Position numbers and translations under genes: made by a program. DNA of 64,000 nucleotides from Micromussa lordhowensis (taxonomy: Eukaryota > Cnidaria > Anthozoa > Scleractinia > Lobophylliidae), in the NCBI GenBank assembly GCA_964020085.1, contig OZ026595.1, positions 827,001 through 891,000 of the forward strand, given 5' to 3'. The notes beneath the pieces were generated by a model, which made no database searches, was not told the origin of the DNA, and saw only the letters and a program-made list of their open reading frames with translations. The stretch's first letter is position 1. The number at the start of each line of letters is the position of its first letter. This document shows positions 19,261 to 40,856 of the stretch, one piece after another.

Positions 19261-20730
19261 AACAATTAATTGTTTCTGACATGTGACAATACCTAGCCCT
19301 TCTGACTATTTCGTCATTTTAGAATATTAAGTCACTATCACACTCATTATTGAAAGCTAAGAAAAAGCCAGTTTGTCACTTGTTCGGATAATAACAAATG
19401 TATAACCCGTATACGGCCTAGAGGTTTTCTTTTTTTGACACAGGTGGTTTATATATTGAGTGCAAACCTGTATTATCTTTTATTTTCTATTTGAAAAAAG
19501 TGTGAGAATTTTACATTGGCTGGCCTTTCTATTTTTTCGAAACAAATCTATTTCGTATCATTGTGGCCCTATGAATCTACATATATCCTTTCTTTTCTTC
19601 TCTGGCTCTTCTACTGACATTCAGATTGCATGCAAATGGTTTTTAGTTGCATCTCATGATTGGTATAATATAAAGTTTTTCTCAAACTCATCAATAATTC
19701 ATAAGCAGACGACCCAATCAGATTGCATCCATTCGGTTAGGTGCATTAGTTCAAAAACAAATCAAGACACTGATCAAGAAACTTGAAGTTAATCAATTTA
19801 ATTAGTCTAATGCTAAACACAGCATATTCCCCGCTTGACTTATTACTTGTAACAACGATGCAGCAAAGTATTATTCCTTCTTAGATGCTGTTACATTGAT
19901 TGAACAGTTTTTGAATTTTCCTTTGTGCAAAACCACATCCTTTAAAGCAATAGATTCGTCTTGTTTCTCTGTGGTAGAATATGTACTTCTACTAACGACA
20001 CTTGGACCGAGGATATTTGAAACTTTTGACACGTTTTCTTCCATAGGCATTTCTTACTGAAACAATGCATTAGAACGCCCCTATCTTTCGCGTATCAGTT
20101 TTTCTTCAAACTGGAAAGGAATCATTCACCATAACTTTTTCATGAGAAGGCGTTTAGGAAACTCAAAATCGCACTGAGCCAGAGTCGAGCTCCATCACGG
20201 CGCTTTATCTAGGACGGGGGAGGGGCGATGGGGAAACTTGCTCAGGTGTGATCCGTTTTTTCGTAATGTATGTGTCAAACCCTCAGAAATCTCAAAAAGA
20301 TCCTGTCTCTCTTAAAGAGCTACGTAATATAGACCCTTTAGCCGGAATATACCTGCTGCTCAATGTTAGTTGGGCTTTAGACAATGAATCAGTTGATCTT
20401 TACTACCATCCGTTACGACGGTCAATTCGCAGTGCTTGAATGAGTGGATAATCGCTTGTTTGTGATTGAACATGACCAAAACTATACATCCTGTGCTGTC
20501 TCGATTCTCTTCTACAAAACAGGGGGAGGTTTGAGGATTTACGGTATGTTAATTTTTTACAAATTCTACTTTTGAAACTTAACCGCATGGCAGCATATTC
20601 AATATTCATTGCATTTACCATATGAATAACAAACAAACAATCACCCATTGAGGACGCCTTATAACGACCTATTGTTCTGAATTAACTGTACTAAATTCCC
20701 ACACTAGTTCGAGAAGCCATATCAAAAGCT
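19261..20730. other. Intergenic/intronic host DNA
   Basis: No supported gene. It may include the first exon or promoter of the ligand gene whose last exon starts at 20902, but I could not identify it. Confidence 0.4.
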
Positions 20731-20737
20731 CGTGCTT

Positions 20738-20846
20738 CGTTTTTCATCAAGGGTTCCAAAACACCTCCAAACAATAAAAGCACTCCGCCTTCGGCTTCTT
20801 GCTTTCATCTCTTTCTCGGTGTTTGGAATCCTTGATGGAAAACTCG
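20738..20846. repeat. Small foldback upstream of the ligand exon
   Basis: TTTTTCATCAAGGGTTCCAAAACACC pairs imperfectly with GGTGTTTGGAATCCTTGATGGAAAA around an A/C-rich centre. It is a MITE-sized inverted repeat in the probable intron. Confidence 0.55.
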
Positions 20847-20877
20847 CACTCGCTAATTTTTATCTATTACTTGACAA

Positions 20878-21939
20878 ATGTTAAACTTTGTTGTGTTTCA
20901 GACGAAGACAATACTTGCGCCCTTGGTTCTACTGCTAACGTGTATTCTTATAGTGCGGGGATATTACCGACGGGAAGATGACGCCAGCCAAGATATCAAC
21001 AGAGATCCAAATATACTAACGGAACTGTTCAAACGACATACACTATCTAGAAGGTGGACTGGTAATAGACGGACAAGACGGTCAAGATATAGATATCAGT
21101 GGAAAATCAGAGGTACAACAAAACCTTCAATACCGCCTGTTACACCTACAACCAAAGTAATTATTCCTTCGACAACACGTCCAGATATTTGCCAGAACCA
21201 CGCAAAGGTTTCTCGCGTCCAAGAAGAACCTGGCCACGTTGTGTGCTTGCGTTTGACTAAAAAGGAGCTGCTCCTACAACTAGAGTCTGTTGGAGGATTT
21301 ATCAAGCGATACACAGCTATTAATGAAACCGACGCCTGTGACTTTGAAGATCTGACAACGTTCTCACATGAAGCTACAGCGAAGAACTCCGAACTCAAGG
21401 CTAAGCCTACGAAAACTTCCGAAGTCAAAACGCCGACGACTACGAAGCGTCTTGTCCGTAGCGATGAAGAGGAATACGATGTCAAGTTACAACGTGTGAA
21501 AAGGAGCTTTCCCGCGTCTCCAGGTACGCGTATCCGGGGGTGTCAAGGGCGCGGCACTATTCCAGACGGTTCAAATCTACACCGGTTATGCACCGAATGC
21601 GCTGCTACCACTCGGCTGGGCGACGACCGATTTCCGAATTTCATCAATGAAGTGATTTGTCGCGACACTGACCACCAGTGTGCAGCAAAAATGGGGATTT
21701 GTTTCCAGCGTACACTCCAGTTGTCGTTCTTGCGATTTTCCGGCAGGTTTGAGTTGGACAGTCAGCTAAGCAGCCTTACGGGAAGAACTGTGTACAGGGA
21801 AGTGTGGGAGCAATACACTCAGGAGATAAGATCGTGCTGTGAATGTCAAATGTATCCATTTATTTATCGCGTGATTGCTTCACGGGATGATGGTGATGAT
21901 GGTGATGATAGTGATGAAGATGACGAAGTTCAGAGCTGA
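20878..21939 (+). CDS. Secreted cystine-knot ligand precursor (trunk/PTTH/IL-17-like), main exon
   Basis: The open frame from the ATG at 20878 gives 353 residues. However, a strong 3' splice site (pyrimidine tract and TTTCAG) ends at 20901, so the real exon probably begins at 20902 in phase 0 and a first exon lies upstream. A hydrophobic stretch (LAPLVLLLTCILIV) acts as signal peptide. A basic region, a Thr/Pro linker and a furin-type RVKR site (206-209) follow, then a mature C-terminal domain of about 145 residues. It has about ten cysteines, a DRFPNFINEVIC segment and a SCCEC doublet. This layout resembles trunk/PTTH and IL-17-type cystine-knot ligands (RYP..I.E..C ... GC.C); the exact family is uncertain. 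An aspartate-rich tail ends the protein. A polyadenylation signal is at 21980. Confidence 0.6.
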   Translation: MLNFVVFQTKTILAPLVLLLTCILIVRGYYRREDDASQDINRDPNILTELFKRHTLSRRWTGNRRTRRSRYRYQWKIRGTTKPSIPPVTPTTKVIIPSTTRPDICQNHAKVSRVQEEPGHVVCLRLTKKELLLQLESVGGFIKRYTAINETDACDFEDLTTFSHEATAKNSELKAKPTKTSEVKTPTTTKRLVRSDEEEYDVKLQRVKRSFPASPGTRIRGCQGRGTIPDGSNLHRLCTECAATTRLGDDRFPNFINEVICRDTDHQCAAKMGICFQRTLQLSFLRFSGRFELDSQLSSLTGRTVYREVWEQYTQEIRSCCECQMYPFIYRVIASRDDGDDGDDSDEDDEVQS

Positions 21940-21979
21940 CCTACATGTGAACAAGCAATTCTGAAATTCCACTATTGAC

Positions 21980-21985
21980 AATAAA
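21980..21985 (+). terminator. AATAAA polyadenylation signal
   Basis: AATAAA lies 41 bases after the ligand stop codon and abuts the foldback at 21983-22087, whose left arm therefore may contribute the 3' end of the transcript. Confidence 0.5.
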
Positions 21986-22087
21986 ATATTTACCCTGCGA
22001 GCAGAGTCTCCTTCGATCTTCCTTCCTCTTCCCGATTTTTCTAGGAAGATCGAAGGAGACTCTGCTCGCAGGGTATAAAATATTTTT
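21983..22087. repeat. Foldback MITE, arms CCCTGCGAGCAGAG...
   Basis: About 41-bp nearly perfect arms (words AAAATATTTACCCTGCGAGC and TCTCCTTCGATCTTCCT) around a pyrimidine-rich loop. A related end (CTCTGCTCGCAGG) is seen alone near 38637. Confidence 0.75.
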
Positions 22088-23396
22088 CTTATTAGGCAAT
22101 CAAGGCTGTCTATTTCGAAATTCACGAATGACGGGCTATTAGCAAGTACTTTTTGTAGTATATTTTAGACAGAGAAGTGCGTGTCATGAATGTGTATATG
22201 CATTGGAGAATTCAGAAGATGTCAGTGTTCTACCATGATATTTGATGGGTTGAATTTGCATCATACCTTAATGTTATTGTCCAGCTGCACAGGATTATAA
22301 GGTTGTCTATTACACGGGAAAAAATCACAGGTTTGGGGGGCAGATAATTTCGTATTTAACCGTATATGCACGGGGAACTGCAAGGGTATGTAGCACTTGG
22401 GAGGGTCGGGGATTGACTTAAAAATCTGAGACAAAATTTACATGTCAATGGAGCTAAGTTACGCTTACTAAGTTACCTAGCATTTTTTTCGAAGTAGTTC
22501 TCGACATTATATGTGAATTTAAGCTTGTACTTTTCATTTTAATAAAGTATACATGAAATAAATTATAAATGATGAATGATTACAAAAAAAAAGGAATTAA
22601 AACGGAGATTTTTTCAACAACGAGAAACTTTATTTTACTTCCCAGCCCTCAAAATGATTCACGATTTAACAAACAAATAATATTTACTAGCTGGCTGCCA
22701 GTAAATAGGAAAGATTCATTCATTTATTTCGGGGGTGATCTTGATCATCTCATTAATATTCAGGATTGGAATTTAGTCAGTATCGATGTCATACAGTATA
22801 GATTGAACATCTAGTATTACTATCCGGCAAATGGCCTAAATAAAGTAGAATAATTGTTCCCCTATGTCAATTTTTCATTACGTCATCAGTTAAAGTGATA
22901 CTAGGGAAAAGTATCTTTTACATTTTTCTTTTATATTTTCCAATCTGGTACGATTTATGTGCGACGTGCAGTGTTACCAGTATAGGCTGTTCATTTCAGA
23001 ATCTTGAGAAAAAAAAGCTAAAAAAAAGTGAAAATTTAAACTAAAATATGGGGCATAACCAAATGTCTCGATAATTTTAGCTTTCATTCAGTAATTCAAT
23101 ATATTGTTATAGATGTTATAGTCGGCTGTTGTACGTTTCTATTCGCCTGGTAGTTTAAAATATATCTTATTTCAGTTTGATTTAACGAATGTAAACGTAA
23201 TGGTAGCCGGAATATTGCATATCTGAACAGCTCAGCTCAAAATTCCAATTTTGTTTTCGGAGGGTCAATTGAGTTTAAGTCAATACTAGTTCAAAGTTTT
23301 CCCTTCAGATTACCATAGGCAAAGCCATTTCTAAACACAAATTATTCCATTTGTCACATATGAGTAGGTAAGGTTTGCAAGGTGCTTTGCATTTTA
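22088..23396. other. Intergenic host DNA
   Basis: No gene, RNA or distinct repeat recognised; A/T-rich. Confidence 0.4.
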
Positions 23397-23544
23397 ATGG
23401 TCCAACTCGACAGTTATTTACATAAACGGCTGACCAATTCATTGTTTTTCCACTCACGGTCGCCGCAACAAAACGTCGTATTTGATACTATAAAGAAGGC
23501 GGCCAAAACTACAGAAAAATTCCTTGAACTTCGCCAGAGGAGAG
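23397..23544 (+). CDS. Candidate first exon of an unrecognised small gene
   Basis: From the ATG at 23397 the frame reads 49 codons into a consensus donor (GAG|GTAAGT) at 23544/23545. A pyrimidine-AG acceptor at 23601 begins a second open stretch at 23602 in compatible phase (reads into VNYPVFSG...). The N terminus is basic with hydrophobic residues, so a mitochondrial presequence is possible. I do not recognise the family, the downstream exons are unclear, and the sequence could be the upstream region of the PI4K2 gene. Confidence 0.2.
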
Positions 23545-24246
23545 GTAAGTTTATTGTGGTGTGTTCTGAAACTTCAAGCGTCTCTTTAGACTAATTTTCA
23601 GGAAGAGTAAATTATCCTGTATTCAGCGGTGCGTCGCCGTATTGGCATTCTGTTTCGCCCCGTTTGCCGGTAGCTTTCGTTAATTTTGTAAGCTGGTAAC
23701 ATTTGCCGGAGACTTTAATTTGCCGAAATATAATTAGCAATAGCAACTTTATCGAGGAGAAATACTTTTACTAGATATTTTTTAACATAAGATGTTGGAT
23801 CAAAACGTTTTTAGAAACATCCGGGAAGTCTCTTTTAAATGTCTTACCACGTTGGCATTGAGGCTCAAGTTTGGAGACAGTGGAGGTAGTGGAGGTGTTA
23901 AAACAAGCACATGTAAGGTAATATTGTAGCAGCTATTGACATTTGCTTTCCTCGCACAGAAGCGCCAACTGCAAACCTTCTTCCAAGAATTGGACTAATT
24001 TTGTCGCTTAGGAAACAATGTTTGTTGGAAAACATTTTATTAGAAAAGCGAAATCGAAAGAGCAATCCACTTCCGTAAACCAGTCAGCGGCAGCCCTAAA
24101 AGCTGGTATAAACCATGCGCGTCACGAGATGAAATCATGACAATGTAAGAAACCAAAATAGTACATCTAGCGGCAATTTCTACGAATGAAATGCTCTGTA
24201 AACGATTGGAAAATCTCTAAACAGGGCTTTCGAATTAAAGATTTAG

Positions 24247-33396
<9,150 letters not shown>

Positions 33397-34336
33397 CCCT
33401 TAGATGATCTATTCAGTTGATTCAATAAGGGTGAATGGACACAATGAGCAAAATGTCAGGTCAAAACCTGACAGCAAACCAGACGATATTCTTACTTGGC
33501 TCCTCGTGGTCTGGTACTGGTGTTCGGTGGGGTCTGGTGCTGAGTACTTAGCGCGCATGTTCAAGCGTTGAAAGATCAACCCCGACCCCAACCCCTACAA
33601 TTAGCTACGCATGAAGCGCTTCTGTTTAATTTCTAAATTTCCCACTTTAGATTTTGAAATAAGAATACTTTATTTGGCCGGTTTTAGTCTATGACGGAGA
33701 GTCGAGAAAAATTAAGTGATTAATTTGAATGAATTAAGGCCAAACATCTTTCGAGCTCAACCTAAAATTCATGTGAAACGAACGAATTCGGATTTAATGC
33801 GTAGCGTCAGATTAATGAGATAAACAACACGCAATTGCTGATACATTTGTGAATGAATCATTGTTCTGTACAAATGGCAATACGTAGTGGCACTCATTGA
33901 AGATATATTGGACATATGGACAGTATTTGATACTGAGTAAAGTTACATGACCATTCAAAGTTTTGTCACATCTTGGGATAACAAAAAATGCCCGAGATAT
34001 TTTAGATAAATGAAATTTAATAGAGTTTAGAAAAAAATGGAAATGGTAACCTGTCCGTGTTTGGGTTACCAAGAAAACCAAGAAGGGAATTTTGTTGAGG
34101 GAGGGATGTGAAGGTGGAAAGATGTGAAGAGTATTCACAATCAGTCAAATAAATAGATCTTTGTTGCGTTTAATGGTGTTTGTTTAAGCGACAGCTGCTT
34201 CCAAGTTTGCAAGATTAGGTGCAAGATTAGGTGCAAGATTAGGTGCAACAACTATGGTGAAACCACGGGTTGGTTTTGTGGTCAAAAATCCTCCCAACGT
34301 ACATCTCTTTCATTCTCAGTCATCCAGTACTATAAC
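33397..34336. other. Intergenic DNA between PI4K2 and next element
   Basis: Contains the PI4K2 3' untranslated region (extent unknown) and a triple direct repeat of GCAAGATTAGGT near 34210-34245. No gene seen. Confidence 0.4.
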
Positions 34337-34725
34337 CAAACTCTCTATACGACGGACATCTCCATAAGACGGACAACGGACACTTTAAAATAGTCAACGG
34401 ACACTTGTGAGGTGCTGAATGTGATCGCAAATTACGATATAGGGAAGAAAAATTCTTAAATTACCAAGTACGTGACTCTTTTTAACACCAGACGTTTAAT
34501 TGACAGCTCTTAATTGTCGGCAAATTACATACAGTACAGTACAAGTTAAAATTAAACCAGTCATCATTTTGTCCCATTCAAAAAATAACTCAGAGGTGAC
34601 AACCGAATTGTATTGTAATCTAAAAATCCCTGGGGTCATGTTACGTTGACTTTCTATAAGCCGGACACTTCTCTAAAACGGACAGCTGAGGCCGGTCCCG
34701 ATGGTGTCCGTCTTAGAGAGAGTTG
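34337..34725. mobile_element. TIR element with CAACTCTCTCTAAGACGGACA ends
   Basis: The left end CAAACTCTCTATACGACGGACAT and the inverse of the right end (CAACTCTCTCTAAGACGGACAC) match, with internal GGACAC/GTCCG words. About 389 bp, no transposase. A fragment of the same family (GTGTCCGCGTAGGAGAGAGTTG) is at about 25159-25180. Confidence 0.55.
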
Positions 34726-34851
34726 ACTGTATATCTAATTTTCTCCTACTACTTCAAGTCTCTAAATGATGTTACAGTATTACTATAAGAAAAATTCCCG
34801 ATCAGTGGTAAAAACGTTGTGGCCATCTTCACAATGTCTGTTTGTTCATGG

Positions 34852-36024
34852 TTATTGTTGTCTCACCCTTCTTTGCCCTGCTTTTTCCAAAAGAGTAAAA
34901 TAAATTCTTCTGAAGGCCAGGTCCACGAATTCGAGAACTGTGAGGATACTCATTCCGAGAAAGAGGCCAAAATTTCCACCCAGATTTGCTGCAAGAAAAA
35001 TAATAGAATCGATCAGTTACTGGGTCACGTATACTCTCTGACAGTGTTTCGTTTTAAGTTTAACAAAAAACTGCTTGCATTTGGAATTTCGCAACAGTTA
35101 CAGTAAACAGCTCATTCATTTTCATTATTTCTCTTGATTCACTTCTTTCGCTAGATGGCTGATCTTGCAGAAGACTCTGACAAGCTTTAAAAAAATACTT
35201 ACACGCCAGAGTCCATGTCTCAAATACTGGAATTTGTTCTATTTCGTCGTAACTTAGATCGTCAAAGTATATGTTCAAGGAGATGATGTTATCGCTGTAA
35301 AGAAATAAGACAAAAGAGGGACTTTTGTTAATAACATCAGTGCCAAGTATATACATGTTGTAAATAGACTAAAAATCTAAACTGGTTGGAGGCTGACCAA
35401 GACATCGAGGAACTGAATTCGGGAACACAAATCCAACCAGTAATTATAATTAACATCGCAATCCGTGGAATCAAATCCTGAAACCTTGACTTAATGAACA
35501 AACCCACTCTATGTACTCCTTCTTCTCCGAATCTGACATCTCCAGAAAGTTTTCGTAGACTGGAAAATCCACAGTTACGTTCGGAGATGAACTGAGTTTC
35601 TTGATGAAAACATTTCTCTGCAGGCCTGCGTTTGATAAAGACGTTTGGTATACCGTGTGCTCGCAAGGCTGTGTGCAGTTTTTTTTACAAGCGTCCTTCT
35701 CTTTTGATGAACCAAACTTTTCTAAACAATGAGAAATAAACAAATGAAATTATTGATCGCAAAAGTAGTAGGGGATTCAGCCTCACAAAATATATGCTTG
35801 CCTTATAACTGAATGCTTTCACTAACGGTAAATTTGGTTGATGTATTTATGTTTTTGGTACTGCATGACGAGAAACCATGTCACAGTGCCTTGCTGTTTA
35901 ACTGACTGACTGACTGGCTGTCTGACTAACTAAATGGTGACTGTCTGACTGACTGATTGGCTGATTGGCAGTGACTGACTGGCTGACTGTCTGACTAACT
36001 GATGACTGACTGACTGACTGAGTG

Positions 36025-36056
<32 letters not shown>

Positions 36057-39000
36057 ACGGACGGACGGACGGACGGACGGATGGACGGACGGACGGACGG
36101 ACGGACGGACGGACGGACTGACTGACTGACTGACTGACTGACTGGCTGACTGACTGACTGACTGACTGGCTGACTGGCTCACTGACTGACTGGCTGACTG
36201 GCTGACTGACTGACTGACTGGCTGACTGGCTCACTGACTGACTGGCTGACTGACTGACTGACTGACTGGCTGACTGGCTCACTGACTGACTGGCTGACTG
36301 ACTGACCGGTGACTGACTTACTGACTGAACGACTGATCGACGGAGCAACTAAGATGCTTGCAATGCAGTTTTTTAACCTTGCTCAACCTTAGTTGATGCT
36401 TCGCTGTTTCTCCTAACAATTCGATTCTCCTCACTCGAAGGAATTAATTTAAGTTACGCTTACCAGTTTCGGGATAAATGCAAAGAGCACTGTCGTTAGC
36501 GGCGCAAACTGGAAACTTTAGATCTAGGAAAGAATTCATGGGCTTAGCTTAGTACGTTACGTTTCGCCAAAGTAACTCTCTTGATCTAAGGCCCCGTTTA
36601 CGACGACGCGAATTCATTTGTAATCGCATCAGTCCTTATCGATGCGATTACACCTTCCGTTTAAACGACGACGATGAAGCGTTTTCGAAACGATCACGGT
36701 TTCATGTAAGGCGTAAGCGGGGGTAGCTGTGTCTCAGTTTGAAAACAGCTTCTTTTTGGCGCGAAAATATATCATTCTAGTTTTGATCTACGGACTCCAA
36801 ATCAACGTTTTCTGCACTTTTGGCGACTTTGTGTTCGTTCGTTATTCCCAAAAGAAGCTTTACCTCGTCATCATTCCAAAGAAATCACTGACAACTTAAC
36901 GCTTCGCCATTTCCAAAACAAGATGGCGATTCTTCAAGGTATACTCGTCTCCAGACCTCTGGTAACAAAACATGTCGCGGCCATGACGTAACACTCCAAG
37001 AAAACGGAGAAATCGTTTTCGTGCAAACGCTTCGAAACTGTCTACTTTCTTATAAGGTTTGGAAAGGGTATAATCGTGCGGATTTGAAACTACGTCCGTG
37101 TAAACGCAGGCCTAATACACCGTGTAGCACAGCGTTCTCGAAATTTCTAAACCTTCTTAAGATAAAGTGTCTACGAATTGGTACTTTGTAGAGTAACTAT
37201 GATTTTATTGAGAAGCAATGGTCGTTCAAACTGTATTTTCTAGCAGTGTTTCTATTTTTGCCATAATGCACAAGGCCGCATAATCTCCCTGGTGTTGTTA
37301 CTTCTATTCATGTAGATCCTTGTAAACCTTGCTCTGAAGAAAACGGCTCTTAATCCACCTTAGGATTGGAATGAAACCTGCGTTATTTAAAGAATGTATG
37401 GGTGGCGTCTATCGAAAAATTTAGCTTACAGTTTTAAGTTCTTCGTTCTTATTAATTTTCTCCCATTAAGTCATCTTTATTTCTTTTACAAATTTTATTA
37501 TGAACCATTTGGTGCTTTTTTGCCTTGGAAGGCTATATTTGAAATTTCCTTTGATTTGAAGGTCATGTGATATTTTGAATGGTCAAAATTAATACATATA
37601 TATCGTATGGTAGCTTCTCTAAGGAATTCTGTCTTACCGGGATATTCTATTGGGCGACAACCACATCGTTTGATCACAAACTGGCTTAGACATTGGTTGA
37701 TACAGGCGGACTTGGAGTAGCTGTATTGGGTGTTGCGAAATATGAACAGGCTTTCCCTGGAACAGTCGGTTGAATATGGCCGAGGTAAGTTGATTATCTG
37801 TGAAAAGAAAGTTTATCATTTTTATAAGAAGTCATTCCTCATTGAGATATCATAAATATGGCTTTTATATAATCTTTTATAGAACGGAATCTTTCTCGCC
37901 TAGCTCCACTACAGCAATTTACATCCAGCTGCGAGCTATTAGCTGGACTTTAGAGGCTAGACTAAGGAATACACTGGCGGTAAGCGATTAGCCAAGACGG
38001 TCAGGGTTGGGAGAATATAGAAAACATTATTATGATATCGGTAGTGATAATTAGCTCTATACAATTAGTCTGTGTGGAATTTGTATGGGTAATCAAATGG
38101 TAATATATTTTCTAATTTCACGAGTATGCCATTTGACTCTGGTTGTTACAGAGTGACATTTCACATTGATTTACATGAGGGGGCGTATGGGCGGACGGAC
38201 GGAGTGACATACGTACGTACATACGTACGGACAATCACGTGACAACCGAAATATTTCAGCTTGATGGGTTACCAAATTTTCTAAGCAATGGGACACCGCT
38301 CACGCGCCTTCAGAGCTCAGGAGCTCCGCTATAATAGGTGACAAATTACGCTTACAATCGTGGGTTTTTGACTTGCGAAATTACGCGCCAAACTTTGCCA
38401 TGGCAACTTTGTAATTTCACATTCGGTATTATGAATAAACGCTAAAATTTCGCGCTAAAATTAAGGAGTAATTTGTCACCCATGATATTTTGCAAATCAC
38501 GGTCGATTAAACGATTTTTATGGCCTGGTTAGACGTACTTAGGTCTTTCTTTACCGTGATAGTAGAATCACCTCGATCTTTGCTGGATAAGTCGGGAAAG
38601 AAGAAGGCAACTCTGTCAACGGAAAGATCGGAGCGTCTCTGCTCGCAGGCCGGTCTTTCTCGTGTCTAGCACGTAAAATATTCAGACTAGAACTCAATTA
38701 ACGCTATCTAGGCAGATTAAAACCAAACCTTCTTCCTTTTTATGGCGCAGAGAGTTTGAAGCCCTGGCTGAACGGAAAACGTATCCCGCTCCATAAATGG
38801 AAAGGTGCTTTGATCATGTACTAAGACTGACAGGCCAACTGATGGCGCTATAGGATTGTAAACATAACTGTCTCTCTCAATATTCAGTAACAGCTTCAAA
38901 CCGACGTGTACGCCGGCTAGTGTGGCATTGATCAAGGGATGGCCATCACGTGCGGAGTTTAGTGTGTGACATTGACCAAAAACGGAGTTAGAAAAAGATG

Positions 39001-39610
39001 TGAAGTTCTTGGACCCACACGCTCTCCCATTAATAACACAGGAATTGAATATCGAACTTGGAAGCAGCATGTCTTTTATATCGTGGCTAAAGAGCTTTAA
39101 ATAGTTCTCTTTTTCCGGTATCTCGCCGTAAGTGCGTCGAAAAAACTCAGGATTTCGTTGCCGGGACTCTTCGCTATAGACATCTATTGAACCTGCCAGC
39201 AGTTTTTCCATAACTTTCATCTTAAGCTCAATTTCTTCGTTGCTAAAGTTATTACGTCTTGCGTAGTTCCTGTACCTTCGTTGGTTGAAAAAATTGAAAT
39301 TGCAGAGTGTAACGGCGGGAAATGGGATGTCACTACCATCTTTGACTGTCTTTGTGGTTATTTTCGTGTTGAAAGGCCGATGGTAAAAGGCATCGATAGT
39401 TTGATAAACCTGATAAATACAATAACCAAAGCTTCCCGTAAGAACCAACGTCCAAATGAGTCTTCTGAAAACATTTTCACTCGGGAGAAATCGAGCTCCG
39501 TGTAAGGTCGTGGCTTCTGCGAAAGAACTTAAACTCTCAGGTGCAGATTGGCGGTTCTCGTCACTTTCATTGAAACCTTTAACCGTATTTCGTTTGAGTC
39601 TAAAAGCCAT
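34852..39610 (-). CDS. ASIC/ENaC (DEG/ENaC) family sodium channel, five exons
   Basis: Exons in transcript order: 39610-38729, 37797-37638, 35721-35508, 35294-35203, 34988-34852; phases agree and give 494 residues, the usual ASIC length. The family forms trimeric cation channels gated by protons or peptides in the plasma membrane (family knowledge). Seen: the gating His-Gly pair in TTLHG, first membrane helix LIWTLVLTGSFGYCIY, FPAVTLCNFN after it, cysteine-rich ectodomain with KSACINQC, KRCGCRP and CKKNCTQPCEHTVY, and a second helix whose LGGNFGLFLGMSILTVLEF contains the G-x-S selectivity filter. The intracellular C terminus is short. Weak points are the donors GTTTGG after exon 1 and GTGGGT after exon 3. 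Intron 2 carries a tetranucleotide array and a MITE. Gating stimulus cannot be predicted. Confidence 0.92.
35905..36330. repeat. Tetranucleotide microsatellite (ACTG/GGAC)n
   Basis: Over 400 bp of ACTG/GCTG units with an uninterrupted central GGAC block (about 36050-36116), inside intron 2 of the channel gene. It creates long artefactual Ser-Val-Gln ORFs on the minus strand. Confidence 0.9.
36589..37114. mobile_element. TIR element with AGGCC-CGTTTAC ends
   Basis: The left end AGGCCCCGTTTACGACGACG and the inverse of the right end (TAGGCCTGCGTTTACACGGACG) match. About 525 bp in intron 2 of the channel gene, no transposase. The GGCC-CGTTTACAC end type is common in animal hAT-like MITEs (family knowledge; not verified). 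Confidence 0.5.
38155..38235. repeat. Short GGAC/ACGT simple-repeat stretch
   Basis: GGGCGGACGGACGG and ACGTACGTACATACGTACGG in intron 1 of the channel gene. Confidence 0.5.
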
Positions 39611-39659
39611 ATTGACGGCTAAGTCGGGTTCTTGCTTGATATTAATTGAAAGAGGTTAG

Positions 39660-40204
39660 CGTGTGTTGCCCCCAGTAAACTGTGCAAGGGTCTTGTCTCT
39701 CTTAAAAACAGAGTTCGTTAATTATTGATGATCGGGGTAAATTGATAATATGTTGTTGTATTTAAATCTTTTCAATTTCCAATTATGTTAAACAAACTCG
39801 TATACAAATAGAGACGAAATCAAGAATCTACAGCGTAACATCCACGAGTTAACTTGAAGACATTTAGCTCGAAAGAAGTCAAGTCAATTTGTAATGAAAA
39901 ACTCTTATAAACTAAATTAACTGAAACAGTGAGTTCAATCTCCAGGCGAAGAAATTAAAAGTAAACAAAAACTGATCTTCACATGTCATCGTCCAGTTTA
40001 TTATATGTTGTATAGTAAATATCACAGCAAGAATAGAATTGTCTACAGCAAGAACTTAGCATAACAAAACAAGTGAATGGAATTATAGACTCGTGTGATT
40101 AAAAACAGTTGACGCGCAAATTAATACATGGGGCATAGCTGGACTTCACCTTGTATATTTTTTGTGTTCCTTTGGGTACGAATACTTTTGACATTAGTAC
40201 ACTG
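39660..40204. other. Intergenic DNA upstream of the channel gene
   Basis: The probable promoter and 5' untranslated region of the minus-strand channel gene. No motif is strong enough to call. Confidence 0.35.
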
Positions 40205-40856
40205 TTGTTTAGAGGTTTTCTCGACTCTTTTTTTCCTTTTGCATTGCATAAAGGAACTCTAGCAAATAAAGTGAAATATGCCCTTTTCATTTTCAGTTAG
40301 CCAACATTATGAATTAATTCCTTGGCGATACTTAAGTTGAAAAATATTACAAATCGATTCAAACAAAAGCTACTTCCTATTAAATGTAAACTAGCCTTTA
40401 TGCTAAGAAATGAAGCCCCTATTTTGACAGATTTTTCATTAACTTGTATAGCGAGCCCGGCGAGATGATAACAGGGGTTGTTTTACAACCAAGTAATATA
40501 AAAATCTGCAAGGTATGCCATTTTAAACCGAATAAAACAGAAAGTAGGTTTTTTTAAAGCTAAAACATGGGAAAGCATTGTTTTTTAACTGACTAACACA
40601 TGTTAACACAAACGTTATCAGAGGCATCGCTCTCCGATTTCACCTGGCACAGGAAGCTCTAGTTTTATATAATTATCTTTCCCTATCAAATTTGTTTATA
40701 TTTAATATATACAAAGTATACGTGAGGTATACAAAATTCTCTTTTGCCAAATGTGATCCAATTAGTTATATTTACCAAGCCTCCTTGTTATAAAATATCC
40801 CTCTCCTTTCTTCATTTATGCAAGATGTAATTATTTTGAGGCACAGTGATTACAAT

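Noticed and set aside
8878..20870. Hidden multi-exon gene in the long gap
   Set aside because: No open stretch with recognisable domain or consistent donor-acceptor phase was found on either strand; short ORFs are at chance length.
21096..21485. 129-codon minus-strand ORF opposite the ligand gene
   Set aside because: Antisense shadow. The plus frame has the signal peptide, cleavage site and cysteine pattern.
35898..36348. Long minus-strand ORFs rich in Ser-Val-Gln and Arg-Pro-Ser
   Set aside because: They are translations of a tetranucleotide microsatellite, open in several frames because the unit lacks stops.
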